This document shows positions 53,138 to 63,741 of a stretch of DNA of 64,000 bases, one piece after another. Positions within the stretch are counted from its first letter, which is position 1, and each line of letters begins with the position of its first letter. The notes under the pieces were generated by a model that saw nothing but the letters and a program-made list of their open reading frames with translations, searched no databases and was not told where the DNA came from. The stretch is from Rhynchopus sp. YZ270_cl-10. Lineage: Eukaryota > Euglenozoa > Diplonemea > Diplonemida > Diplonemidae. The stretch lies in NCBI GenBank assembly GCA_964035575.1, contig OZ037866.1:930001-994000 (forward strand), written 5' to 3'. Both the position numbers and the translations under genes were made by a program.

Positions 53138-55714
53138 ATGTCATGGCTGCAAACACTATTCCTCTGTGCAGTGCTGTTCTCTGTGCCCTGCGAGGGTACG
53201 CCGCCTACACCAGCCCCTCCGACCCCAGCGCCTACACCTTTCATTCTCATTGATCGAGGGTGTTGGAATGATGTGGCTGACCCTAGACAGTTGGACGGAC
53301 CACACGAATCAACAAACCACCGATCTGTCACAAAATGTATTGAATATTGTGCAGTGACCGCACCAGGCGCTCCATTTCGGTATCTTGGAATGGAGAATTT
53401 CGGTGAGTGTTGGTGTGGGAATGACTACGGCAGGCACGGCATGGCGTCCGGGTGTACCAACCCATGCGATGATGACCCATCCCAGATTTGTGGTGGTCCG
53501 TGGATGGCGTCTGTTTGGGAGGTGATAGGTGGTACCGCAGTTCCTCCAACTGCAGCGCCCACTGCCGAACCTACGGCAGAGCCCACAGCGGTGCCAACAG
53601 CAGTGCCAACAGCAGTTCCGACCGCAGTTCCAACCGCAGTTCCAACAGCAGTACCAACAGCAGTACCAACAGCAGTGCCAACAGCAGTACCAACCGCAGT
53701 TCCAACCGCAGTTCCAACCGCAGTTCCAACAGCAGTACCAACAGCAGTTCCAACAGCAGTTCCAACAGCAGTTCCAACCGCAGTTCCAACCGCGGTTCCA
53801 ACCGCAGTTCCAACAGCAGTACCAACAGCAGTTCCAACAGCAGTTCCAACAGCAGTTCCAACCGCAGTTCCAACAGCAGTACCAACAGCAGTTCCAACCG
53901 CAGTTCCAACCGCGGTTCCAACCGCAGTTCCAACAGCAGTTCCAACCGCAGTTCCAACAGCAGTACCAACAGCAGTACCAACAGCAGTTCCAACCGCAGT
54001 ACCAACTGTGGTTCCCACAGCTGCACCAACCGCTGCACCCACTGCCACACCTACAGCAGCGCCGACTTCTGCACCCACAGCGCCGCCAACTACCACCCCG
54101 GCAGCTGTGCCCACAGCACAGCCAACTGCCGCACCCACCACACCACCGACCGATATCACCACACCACCAACCACCACCGCATCACCGACGGACACCACCA
54201 CCACCACCACCCCCAACCCTTCTTCACCCACAACCCCTAGCCCTCCGACGGACCCTGTCCCCGACACCGATGCACCCCTCACCATGCCGACACCGTCGCC
54301 CACTGTGGTGCCGACAACCCCGTCTTCTACTGCGTTGAAGGCGACGTTGCCTTCACCTACCACGCCTAGCCTGGCGGAGAAGGAGGTTGTAGATGAGGGG
54401 GTCATCTCGGGTGGTGCGACGGTTGCTGTCATTGGGGGCGCTGCTGCGGGGGGGTTCAGTGCGGGGTCCGCCATGCGGCTGATGGTTGCGGCGTCTAGCT
54501 GCAGCAGCGGCCTGAGCAGCTCGGTGCACCCCACCGGGGTGAGCGTCGACGGCAGCGACAAGGTTGGCGCAGAGCTCATGAACCTCGCCATCACGGCGGG
54601 CTTTGGCCTGCTGTGCTACCTCGGCTTCAAAACGATTGTTACTCTTGGCAGGCGCATCACACCACGCTTCTTCGAAGGCCTTGACGCGCAAGGCTTTCTC
54701 CGCCTCCCATCCGTTCCGCTCATGATCTTTCAATTCTTCTTCCAGGGGATGACCCTCGCAGGGATGAACCTTGCGATGCAGGGCGCAAAGCTGTGGCACA
54801 GCGTCCTAGGCGTCGCTGTCGTCCTGGTCTGCATTGCTGTCCCCATCGCCACGGTGATGGTCCTCAGACGCCATGTAGGTGTTTCCGCCGCATTCGCCAA
54901 CATTCCTTCCCGCAATGCAGGAGCACTCTTCCTCATCGGCCCTGGAGAATGGGTGAACCTCTCCCCAGACCGTCTTTGGGTGCAGCGCTACTCCTCTGTT
55001 GTGCGCCCCTTTAAGCAGTCGACCTGGTGGTATCTTGGAGTGGAATACCTCGCAAGCTTTGCACTCAGCGCAATCCAAGCTGCGCAGCCGGACAATCTAA
55101 TCGGATGCGGCCACGTCAAAATGGCTTCTGCAGTGGTTTTCCTAGCATTGTTTCTGATTGGCATATTTTTTTGGCCGCATGCACGCCCAAGGGACGGAGC
55201 AGCAGAGGTCGTCATGAACGGTCTGCAGGTTGCGGCCATGGTGCTCCTTGCATTGGGGTACTACGAAGAGGATGAGCTGTACTGGACGTTTGGCGCGGCA
55301 GGGATGCTTCTGATTGCGTGCATGGCGCTGTTGATGGTGCGTGCTGTGCTCGATATCATTGCGGTAGTGTTTTTGATGTGCACGGAACGTCGTCAGCATA
55401 TCCAAGATGACGTTCTGCAGCAGCTCGAAGCAAAGAAATGCATTCGTCTCGAAGAGTTCACTGAGCTGCAAGAAGCTCCTTCCGCGCAAGACTACGGATT
55501 GGACTATGGCATGAGCTCCGGGAGCTACCCAGTGACCGGATCGTTCCGCCTTCCAGAAGGCTCCGGAGACGTTCTGCTGCGCCACGACACAGCGGTGTCG
55601 TTCTCCCTGGACCACACCCTCTGCGTGCCAAGCAGGACAATGAGCAGAACCGAATCCCAAGATAGCCCCAGCTACTATAAAAGGCGCAGCTCTCAACGGT
55701 TGACAATGCTCTAA
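53138..55714 (+). CDS. WSC-domain, PTAV-stalk, multi-membrane surface receptor 5
   Basis: 858 residues, single exon. The signal peptide is MSWLQTLFLCAVLFSVPCEG, followed by a short [11 protein letters not shown] spacer before the WSC domain, which the other members lack. The WSC domain (about 38-130) has eight cysteines (GCWND, KCIEYC, CWCGN, GCTNPC, ICGG). The stalk (about 132-400) begins with some 40 PTAV-like units, then PTTTPA and TPSPPT sequence. The membrane domain (about 421-750) has GFLRLPS, GPGEWVNL, WVQRYSS, VEYLASFALS, GCGHVKMA and FWPHARPRD, closest in style to the gene at 41565. The tail includes EEFTELQEA and SYYKRRSS. Stalk type (PTAV) is shared with the LamG/CTLD gene, while head and membrane domains follow the WSC group, so stalk and body have different histories. 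Confidence 0.87.
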   Translation: MSWLQTLFLCAVLFSVPCEGTPPTPAPPTPAPTPFILIDRGCWNDVADPRQLDGPHESTNHRSVTKCIEYCAVTAPGAPFRYLGMENFGECWCGNDYGRHGMASGCTNPCDDDPSQICGGPWMASVWEVIGGTAVPPTAAPTAEPTAEPTAVPTAVPTAVPTAVPTAVPTAVPTAVPTAVPTAVPTAVPTAVPTAVPTAVPTAVPTAVPTAVPTAVPTAVPTAVPTAVPTAVPTAVPTAVPTAVPTAVPTAVPTAVPTAVPTAVPTAVPTAVPTAVPTAVPTAVPTAVPTVVPTAAPTAAPTATPTAAPTSAPTAPPTTTPAAVPTAQPTAAPTTPPTDITTPPTTTASPTDTTTTTTPNPSSPTTPSPPTDPVPDTDAPLTMPTPSPTVVPTTPSSTALKATLPSPTTPSLAEKEVVDEGVISGGATVAVIGGAAAGGFSAGSAMRLMVAASSCSSGLSSSVHPTGVSVDGSDKVGAELMNLAITAGFGLLCYLGFKTIVTLGRRITPRFFEGLDAQGFLRLPSVPLMIFQFFFQGMTLAGMNLAMQGAKLWHSVLGVAVVLVCIAVPIATVMVLRRHVGVSAAFANIPSRNAGALFLIGPGEWVNLSPDRLWVQRYSSVVRPFKQSTWWYLGVEYLASFALSAIQAAQPDNLIGCGHVKMASAVVFLALFLIGIFFWPHARPRDGAAEVVMNGLQVAAMVLLALGYYEEDELYWTFGAAGMLLIACMALLMVRAVLDIIAVVFLMCTERRQHIQDDVLQQLEAKKCIRLEEFTELQEAPSAQDYGLDYGMSSGSYPVTGSFRLPEGSGDVLLRHDTAVSFSLDHTLCVPSRTMSRTESQDSPSYYKRRSSQRLTML
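53541..54010 (+). repeat. 12-bp coding minisatellite (stalk of receptor gene 5)
   Basis: About 37 units of CCAACAGCAGTT/CCAACCGCAGTT/CCAACAGCAGTA type. Unit order is itself repeated (blocks containing CCAACCGCGGTTCCAACC near 53785 and 53905), which indicates recent unequal exchange of multi-unit blocks. Confidence 0.9.
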
Positions 55715-56489
55715 AGAAGAGGGGGAAAAAATTAAAAAAATTTGAGACCGCTCGTAGGTGTCCTTCAATGTGTTGTTGCGGGTAAAAAAAAACTCAACCA
55801 AATCCTGCAAAGAAAAGAAAATAAAAAATCAGGTTAATTGCTCAGTAACGTTTTGTGTTGAGTGTCTCAAAAAAAATGTGTAATTTTTTTTTGGGGTGAT
55901 ATAGCGTCTGCAGAGGCGTTATGCACCCCACTTTCGACTTTACCCCTTTATTTTATTTTATTTTAAGAAATGGAAATTTGAGTGAAGCGTTATTTATGTG
56001 ATTTTTCACTCTAAATAGTGCGTGTTTTTAAAAAAAAAAAAAAAAACGGAATTGGTCAAACTGGAACTGGAACAAATTAATTATTTATCTTTTTGCATCG
56101 TCTTTTTTAGGTTCTTGTACGTTGCGTTGTGGTCTGAATTCCCTACATGAAGCAGTGGTTCTTCTTCTTCTTCATTTTTTTTTGCTGAAATATTTTTGCA
56201 AGAAACACATTTGGGTTTTTGGGGGAGCGATAATTTCCTTTGGTGGCTTGAACCCCACACGCCTTCACCTTCGTCGGCTCACTCATAAAACAGAAACCCT
56301 AGTTTTTCATAATCAATCTCAACAAAAAAATTAATATTTTCCCTCTTTCTTCAGCCTATCTGTCTTTTTTGACCTTTTTTTTTGACCAAAGATGAACCCA
56401 AAAAGCAGCGCTTGGGTTTGTCTTCCCGATTATTTTCATTATTTTCATTTCGAAGATGGTACATTCATCTTACAAGGTTTCTTTGTTTA

Positions 56490-56600
56490 TGTAAACCACG
56501 AAATGGATTGTAGGACTGCATGGTTGGGGGGTACACAGCCGGTCATTGTACCAAAAGGTACACTGTTCACGAGAGGGATTTGTGTTTCAAGTCTACTTTG
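56490..56600 (+). repeat. Dispersed cassette, family C, full copy
   Basis: In order: GTAAACCACGAAATGGATTG, TAGGACTGCATGGTTGGGG, CCGGTCATTGTACC, AAGGTACACTGTTCACGAGA, GGG..TTTGTGTTTCAAGTC and a T-rich tail. Further copies: 34064-34170, 40014-40120, 44072-44172, 52540-52640, 58675-58785; tails only: 34341-34400, 40892-40960, 45890-45945. All are on the + strand. GTACC/GGTAC pairs allow a small hairpin. Confidence 0.8.
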
Positions 56601-57443
56601 TTTCCGTTTTTGTTTGGGTACTGGCATCGAGGGGGTCAGTCCGAGGTGCACCATTTCAGTGTCCTACCACTATGCCCACCCAGCCAAAAACCGGGAAAAA
56701 ATTTTTTTGACCGAAAAGAAAAAAAGTGGATATTTACATTCCACATAGGTGACACACTCGACTTCGACTTTTGAGGATGTTCACTGGAGACAACACTCTG
56801 CAAATGGTTTTTTTCTCTCTTTTTTGTACGTTTTCCCCCCAAGCGTTTTTTTTTGTTTTTTTGCTTTTTTTTTTTTTTTTTGTGACCACCCTCCCCTTTG
56901 AATGACCGAAAGCTGAGGTAGTCATTGATATGAGCTTTTTTTTTTTCCAGGTGACCAATCACGAGAGGCTTGGGGTCATCTTATAAAACTTTTCTTTTCT
57001 TTATTTGTGAAGAAAAAAAATTGTGGCTGCTATTCCGTGATAGTAGTCTAAATTCAAACAAAATATTTTTTTAGACGACTAAGCACGAGAGAGCTTAGTC
57101 TCTTCATAACGCATTTTCTTTTTTTCCCTTCCCTCCCCCTTTTCACATAGAACAAGGGAAACTCCGCTTTCCCTTACGACAAAATTATATCGTCAGCAAA
57201 AAAACACACTTTTTTTAGCCGGGAGTTTCAACTCCATATTCTTTTTCGCAACTTTCCATTTTTTTTTGAAAAAAATGTCTTGCAAAATAATTCTTTGTGT
57301 CAGCGCAAAGGGCAATGCAAGCAAAGCCAACTGAGGGCATACTTGGGTTCAAGGCATGGGTGGACACAAGGGGGGGTCTGGGAAGATAAGAAAACAAGCA
57401 CTCATCTTTTGCAAAACAAACCACCTGATTTTGCCTGGAATTT

Positions 57444-57628
57444 GATGGAGTTTAGTAGTGGTTGGTGTGGCTGAAAGGGGGGTGCTATTTTGTGCCTATT
57501 TTCTGCTATTCTGGGCATCTGGATTTTTTGGTGCGGCTGAAAGGGGGGTGCTATTTTGTGCTACTTTCTGCTATTTTCTGCTATTTTGGTGTCGTCGGCC
57601 ACACCAACAGTGGTATTTAAACTCCTCC
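57444..57628. repeat. Inverted repeat with internal GCTATTTTGTGC units
   Basis: GGAGTTTAGTAGTGG and TTGGTGTGGCTGA at the left oppose TCGGCCACACCAA and TTTAAACTCC at the right. GAAAGGGGGGTGCTATTTTG is repeated twice inside. Similar GGTCGTCAGCCACACCA is at about 62693-62710. Probably an old MITE. Confidence 0.55.
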
Positions 57629-58234
57629 ACCAAACTCCAGCAAACACCACCACCAAGGTAGACAAAACCGAATGTTGATGTATATTTTTTTTTAAAAATT
57701 TTTGCACTTGGTGACCTTGTATTTTTCACCCCTCCTCCCACTCTCCTACGGACCCACACTTTGGCACAGTTACCTACCAAATAGGTACTTCGGCGATTGT
57801 CGCCACATAACAAGAACCTCCTCCCCAACACGGTCAGAACAAAACAAAACAAAACAAAAAAAAAAAACTTCATAAAAAGTTTTTGAACCCAATTCAAATC
57901 CCCCCCAACGGTCAGACCAGAGCTCCAATCTCTGCCACACCCTTTTTTAGGGATGAAGGTGTGCCGATCTGTTACCTAACCTTCTTTCAAAAACCACGTA
58001 ATAGGCGAACCCGCCCCTATTTTTTTTTACCCGGGTTTTATCTGTCTGTGCTTTAAGGTGGCGTAGCCTGAGAGGCTTGTGCTCACCTTACCAACTTTTT
58101 TCTCTTCTTTGTTTATCCACTCTTTGAACGTTCTTTCTCCATTTTTAAAGTATCATATTTTCTCCTCTTTTCATCAAAAAAAAATGTGTCGTTTCCCCTA
58201 GACCATTTCTTCTCCCTTTTTACCAACCTTTTTA

Positions 58235-58632
58235 TAGGGGAGCCTATACCGGTAATTTTGGCTCCTTTTGATTTTAAATTAAAATTTCTAAGTCTTTTTT
58301 GACCTACGACCCCGGCAATGCATTTTTTGGGACTCTGTGGACTCAAATGAGCAAAAATTTAAACAAAATGCTGCCCGTTGGCACATTTAAACGCACATTT
58401 TGTTGAAAATTGTCATTTTACGCTGGATTTGCCTTTGCCATTTTCAGTTTTTTTGCAGATTTTTTTCAAAAAAAAAATTGAAGAAAAAAGGCTCCAAAGT
58501 GCCTGAAACCCGGCGGAAAGTGATTTTTGGTGAGGTATATAGGGTAGTTTCATCTATTTTTGGGTTTTTTTGCCGAAAGGCGCCAAATTTTCCGAGCCAA
58601 ATGAAGGAATAGCCGGTGCATAGGCTCCCCTA
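58235..58632. mobile_element. 398-bp MITE-like element with TA flanks
   Basis: The ends TAGGGGAGCCTATACCGG and CCGGTGCATAGGCTCCCCTA are near-perfect inverted repeats bounded by TA, as expected for Tc1/mariner-type target sites. The interior is AT-rich and non-coding. Confidence 0.75.
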
Positions 58633-60395
58633 CTTTTTACTTTCCCCTTTTTACTAGATTCATTTTTTCCCAGAAAACCACGAAATGGATTGTAGAACTG
58701 CATGGTTGGGGTGTCCACCCCCGGTACAGCCGGTCAGTCATACCAAGGTACACTGTTCACGACCTGTATTTCAAATCAACTTTTTTTTTCCCGATAGCGT
58801 CCATGATTTGTATCCGCAATTTCTCTCTCCCACTCTCTCCCCTTTTTTTTGGAGGTTGTGTTGTGGGAGGTGATGTGTTTATTGTACCGAGACAAAATGA
58901 ATTTTTTTTTATCAATTTTTGGCTTCAGAGGTTTCCTCTTAGTGGGAGCGTATTGCTGTTATAAAAAATATCACTACAGAATATTTACACACTTTACGCA
59001 CAAAACAAAAGAGTGATGGTATATGTGTATGTGTATGCAAGAGTGTGAACCTTGTAGCCTTTCAAATGAGTGAGAAAACAGCTGTGTGTGTATCGACACA
59101 GTCGTCGTGATGTTGCTATCCATTTTTCCATTTGCTATGCCGGCCTTTTCGCCTTGCCTGCGAGGGCCTGACATCCATCACAAGAACTCGTTGTTATCAT
59201 CTCAGACATAGTTATCGATGCGAACAAAAAAAAAACAAAATCTCCAGCTTTCCTAAAAAAAAAAACAAATTATAAAATAAAATATTGCGTTCGGGCTCAT
59301 CCGCCTTACCATTTTCCAGATCATTATTTTTTGGGGGAAAAGAAGGGAGTTTTAATACTCTTATTTCCTTCACTCTTTTTAGTTTGAAAACCGCAGTGAA
59401 CCGCGGTGAAAAAATATTTTGGATAAGTCCATATCCAACCAAATGACTGCCACGACGACAAAAGAGTCTTTTTTCTTCTTTCTTAAGAAGAGGGCATGTG
59501 TTCTTCCTGCAACACATCCTTCTTTTTATCAACTTGACTTTTTCTTTTTTTGCATTTTACCGAAAACCTTTGGGTAACTAAGCACGAGAGGCTTAGGTTC
59601 ATCTTCTTTTTTTTGGTTCTTTTATTATTTCAATCGGAACGCATTATTCCTCACCCCTTATCAAACCTTCACAACTTAGGACTGTACGGTCCATGTACGA
59701 TTCCGGTAATAAATTTTTCTTGTGTCAGCTAAGCACGACTTAGTTTTTCATCCATTATTTAGATGCGTGAATACCGAGAAACCTCCTTTTTTATCATTTT
59801 TTCCTCAAATCCGATTATCAATTCCTTCTTTCCACTCCTTCTTTTTTTTTGTCTTTTTCCACCAATGATCAACTCCCATCCCTCCCACTCAGGGGGGGGA
59901 AAAAATGATGGGTAGTAAAGAGGCCCCCCAACCACCCAAAATAAGTTGTTTATTTAGGTGGTCGTTGCTCGAAGACTAAAAAGTTATTGCCAACTTAACA
60001 ATTTATCAACCATACGGGGTTTTTTTTGCCGTACTGTGTAAGAGAGACTTTCATCTCTCTCGAAGTGTTCTCAATCAAAAAAAATTTACTCGGGAGAGGT
60101 TCGTCCAAGGGTATCGCAGAAAAGGGCGAGAGGATCATTGATTTCATCTTCTATTTTTTTTTTAAAAGCACCGCCTTTTCCTTAAATTTCTTCCGATACG
60201 TACCACTCGCATCCCACCCTTTGCATGAGCTCAACTGAAATGCGTTTTTAGCACTCTTCAACTCCTCTTTGACAGATGTGCACATATTTATCTCAACTTT
60301 TCTTTTAAATGTGGCACAAGGTTCACGGATCTTGTGTCATATGTCCGTATGTTAGATATTTCTTTCATTGGACAGACGGTTCATTATACACCATA

Positions 60396-60470
60396 AAAAG
60401 AAAGACGGGAACATTTTTGTTGATCCCTCACCATATAGTATCAATTTATTGATTGCATATGATGAAATTT
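60396..60470 (+). repeat. Dispersed cassette, family G
   Basis: AAAAAGAAAGACGGGAACAT, TTTTGTTGATCCCTCACC, then ATCAATTTATTGATTGCATA and TGATGAAA. Copies: 15786-15850, 29577-29645, 31264-31332 and 35956-36025, all on the + strand. It contains the palindrome ATCAATNNATTGAT. Confidence 0.8.
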
Positions 60471-61564
60471 CTTTCATTGGACAGAACTTATGAATTCTTC
60501 TTCTGATTCTCCATGATTTCCCCCCCACCGAGTGTCAGTTGACTGCGTTCCAGACGTATTTGTCTTCCTATCAACTTCACTTTTTTAAAAATGAAGCTTG
60601 TTTAGCTATTGTCTAAGAGATATCAGACAGTTTGAGTTTTGAGTGATGTTGTCAGAAGACCCTTTGCTCAAAGATTTCCCATCAGACTAAAAAAGGGGGA
60701 GCGGAAAGGTGATTGTTGTGCAGACCACTTTTTTGCGTTTTTGGTGGGGCCTGACTGTTCTCAGATTTCCAAAAAAACGTAAGCTAAAAACAAAACTTCA
60801 TAAAATCCCCAATATGGGATGATATTTTGTGGTTCTTTTGGTGCGAAAAAAAAGTAATATTTTCTTGTGAGACTGTAATTTTTTTAAAATAAATGCTGGC
60901 CGTAAGTATCAAGCCCCCTCCTTCGGGTGACATATGAGCGCAGAAACCCATTATGGGTATCTGTCGGTACGTATACGTACCTTTCTTTTCGGTCAACTTT
61001 TTTTAGGGTGGCTAAGCACGAACGAGGCTTTGGTTCACTCTTATAAACTTGTCTTCGATTGTATCGATTTCATCTAATATTTTCATTGCCCCCAAGTCCG
61101 TTAGTCTTTGGTACATACGCCTTCTTATTGTACCATTTTTTTTGGAGTTTCTTCTTTTTATACTGGAAATATTGTCTTTTCTTTTGTTTGAAAAAAAAAA
61201 TGATAGTGAAGACTGCCTGAATGGCAGCTACACTAAACAAACAAATTACCAAAAAAAAAGAAAAGACAAATTCTCACAAAAAAAATTAAACCCACAAAAA
61301 GGATGGTGCAAAATAATAAGGTAACAAATTTGTAATGGACACATTTATTTTTCTTCTTCTGATTTTGTCTCTTTTTTGAACTCTCCTGGTATTTTTAATA
61401 CCCCCATAATACCCCCCTTTTTTTTCTGCTGATTGTGCGTTATTTTTGGTGACTAAGAAGTACAGCAGCTTAGATTCACCCTTATCTTTTATTTCTTCAT
61501 TCTGATCGCTCTGAAGTTTACAAAAAAAATCCGGCTTTTATCATTTTTTTCTTTTTGAGCTCAA

Positions 61565-61602
61565 AGGTGACTAAGCACGAAAGGCTTAGGTTCATCTTAA
61601 AA
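61565..61602 (+). repeat. Hairpin cassette, family A, consensus-like copy
   Basis: GGTGACTAAGC, loop ACGAAAG, GCTTAG, then GTTCATCTTAAAAG. Other compact members: 10924, 11726, 12561, 13487, 15861, 16576, 22519, 23410, 26385, 26440, 29012, 31921, 34403, 44181, 44881, 45837, 47101, 52890, 56949, 57074, 58057, 59573, 59722, 61006 and 61449 (start positions). Confidence 0.8.
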
Positions 61603-61680
61603 GATTTTTGCACAAAATAGCAGTGATCATATTTCAGTGTTCTTTTTTCTTTGGTTCTTCTTTTTTATCTTTTTTTCAAA

Positions 61681-62046
61681 TACCGTAATCGTAACATTTC
61701 TGGGCCGTAAATATTCTGGGACGTAACAAAACTGGGACATTTTGGGTTTTTTTAAACTTGGGACATTTTTACGTCCCAGAATATTTACGTCCTAGAATTG
61801 TCTGTGTGACCTTCCCCCCTCCCGCACCCATGCACTTCGGTGCAAACCCAAACATGTCCAACAAACAAAAAAAATATACACACTTGGGCCGGTTATGATA
61901 CTCCTGCCAACCAGCCGCACCCCAAAAAATTGACAAGTACCCGGAAAACCGCCTGCACAATTCTGGGACGTAACAAAACTGGGACAATTGGGGAAAATCT
62001 GAAACTTGGGACATTTTTACGTCCCAGAAATGTTACGATTACGGTA
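61681..62046. mobile_element. 366-bp MITE-like element with 24-bp perfect inverted ends
   Basis: It begins TACCGTAATCGTAACATTTC and ends in the exact complement. TA at each border suits a Tc1/mariner-type target. Inside are two sub-hairpins formed by TTCTGGGACGTAACAAAACT and AACTTGGGACATTTTTACGT (about 61713-61793 and 61963-62030). The perfect ends suggest a young copy. Confidence 0.85.
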
Positions 62047-63110
62047 CTTCCTATTCAGTAGAATAGAAAGAAAATGAAATAATTTATTGATATTTTTTTG
62101 CGTAAAAAATACGCCTTTCCTCTTGTCCCCTACCTCGTTTCCCCCGAGTTTAGGCAGTTTTTGCGTGCTTTTCACACATTATTACCGTTTTCGTAAAAAG
62201 TGTTGGGCAGTCTTAAGCACCAAGTATCCCCCAAAAATCGTAAAAAAAATACGAAAATAAATACAGACAAAACGTCCAAATATGTTACGAGCATGGTACG
62301 ACAAAACTCTCCCCTATCCACACACAGTGATGGTTTAATAACCCTTTTTTTAATAGAGCAAGTACGAGGGAACTCCTGCATGTCTCCTCCTCCTCCCCCC
62401 CATCCGCCCCTCCACTTCCCCCCCTCTAGCTTCGCTGTGGAGGATTTGGTGCATCGTTGGTTCCCTTTGTACGTTTTTGGAAAAATAGGATGGAGCACCC
62501 CGTCTTACACGAATGTGAGGGAATGCAGCCACCCCGAGGAGGCATCGTGAGTTCCCCTTTTCCCCTTCTCTCCTTTTTTCTTTTTTTCGCGCGATAACGA
62601 CAGTCATAAAGATGTGTATGTCCGAGAGGCACATTTATCTTTTCAATGGTACCCCAGGCGCTATTTTTGGGCTTATTTTCTGCTATTTTGGGGGTCGTCA
62701 GCCACACCAGAAATCCAAAAAAAAAAAACGAAGTACACAACTACGCAATACGTACGCAAGAAGTACGCAATGTGAGGTCGTTCAGGAGCACCATTCAATG
62801 GTGCTTTCGGAAGTCGGTCAACGACCTGTCGGCGACCTGTCAATATCAGGGGGTGTGTGTATAGAGTCCCTGTGTCAGCGACCTGTCAATATCGACCCCT
62901 CCCGGAGCACCATTCAAGCTTTTTTTGTTTTTGTTTTTGCTGGGAGGGAGCGAAGCATGAGAGTAGAAAACTATTATTTGGCGAACGAACTCTCAGATAT
63001 TCATTTTCCCCTTGGAAAAAAATGCCTCGGAGCAAGACCAAAGAAAAGTTGCTCTCATCTTTGAGTCCTCCTCAGTGAAAGGAGAAAAATTTGTTTTTTT
63101 TTGATCATTG

Positions 63111-63741
63111 CAGGGTTGTTTCTAGGATCTCGTTTTTTTTTTCTCGGGGGGGGGTCAATTTTTTTCCCAAAAAAAATTTTTTTTTCCGCCGGGAAAAAAT
63201 GGTCTTTCGAGGGTTTTTGGGTGTATTCCGAGCTTTCTCGACGAAGCCTCGATCTGACCAAGAAAACCCCATACCCCAAACCTTCAGAATATCATGGTGG
63301 TAAGTAGCTTCTGTGAGGGTATGAAACAGGTAAAGAAACGGTGGCCATGGCACCCAAGGTTCCTGGCGAAGCCACGGTACGCAACATTTCTAAAATTGCG
63401 CTTAAAATTGCACTATTGTACAGCCAAACTATGCCATGGGAAGGGTGTGATGTAAGCTTGCGCCGCAGGCGCACGGTACGCTACTTTTATTATTTTCGCC
63501 AAATCTTTTTTCACACTCCCATCACCGTTCCACGTAGTGTAGTCGGTGCGGGTGTTGTCGCTCTTCACCAGTGCCAACACTGGTGGTGGGTGGAAAACGT
63601 GTAGTTCGGGGGAAAATATGTAATTTTTTACAGGGGGGTGAGGCTGACCAGCGCACCGTGCCAGATTCTGGGGGTAAAATTGACCCCCCAGAATCTGGGG
63701 GGGGTCAGTGACCCCCCCCGACCCCCCTAGAAACAACCCTG
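63111..63741. mobile_element. hAT-like non-autonomous transposon, 631 bp, exact 8-bp target duplication
   Basis: The ends CAGGGTTGTTTCTAGG and CCTAGAAACAACCCTG are perfect inverted repeats, flanked on both sides by GATCATTG (63103-63110, 63742-63749). The interior shares, in inverted orientation, the GCGAAGCCACGGTACGCAAC and AAAATTGCGCTTAAAATTGC region with the intronic element (about 50700-50800). No transposase. Confidence 0.9.

Larger units (their letters stand above)
55715..63110. other. 7.4-kb downstream gene desert
   Basis: No supported gene. Contains family C (56490-56600, 58675-58785), A (56949-56990, 57074-57110, 58057-58095, 59573-59605, 59722-59753, 61006-61050, 61449-61490, 61565-61602), B (62608-62645), D (55905-55945), F (58917-59005), G (60396-60470) and H (56619-56665). 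Also inverted-repeat elements at 57444-57628, 58235-58632 and 61681-62046. The TTTGCATGAG..AACTCCTCTTT unit near 60218-60276 matches parts of the segmental duplication. Confidence 0.6.

Noticed and set aside
1706-55714. Kinetoplastid (trypanosome or bodonid) assignment
   Set aside because: One-way genes and multi-membrane surface proteins fit, but at least three cis-introns and very long, transposon-filled gaps do not.
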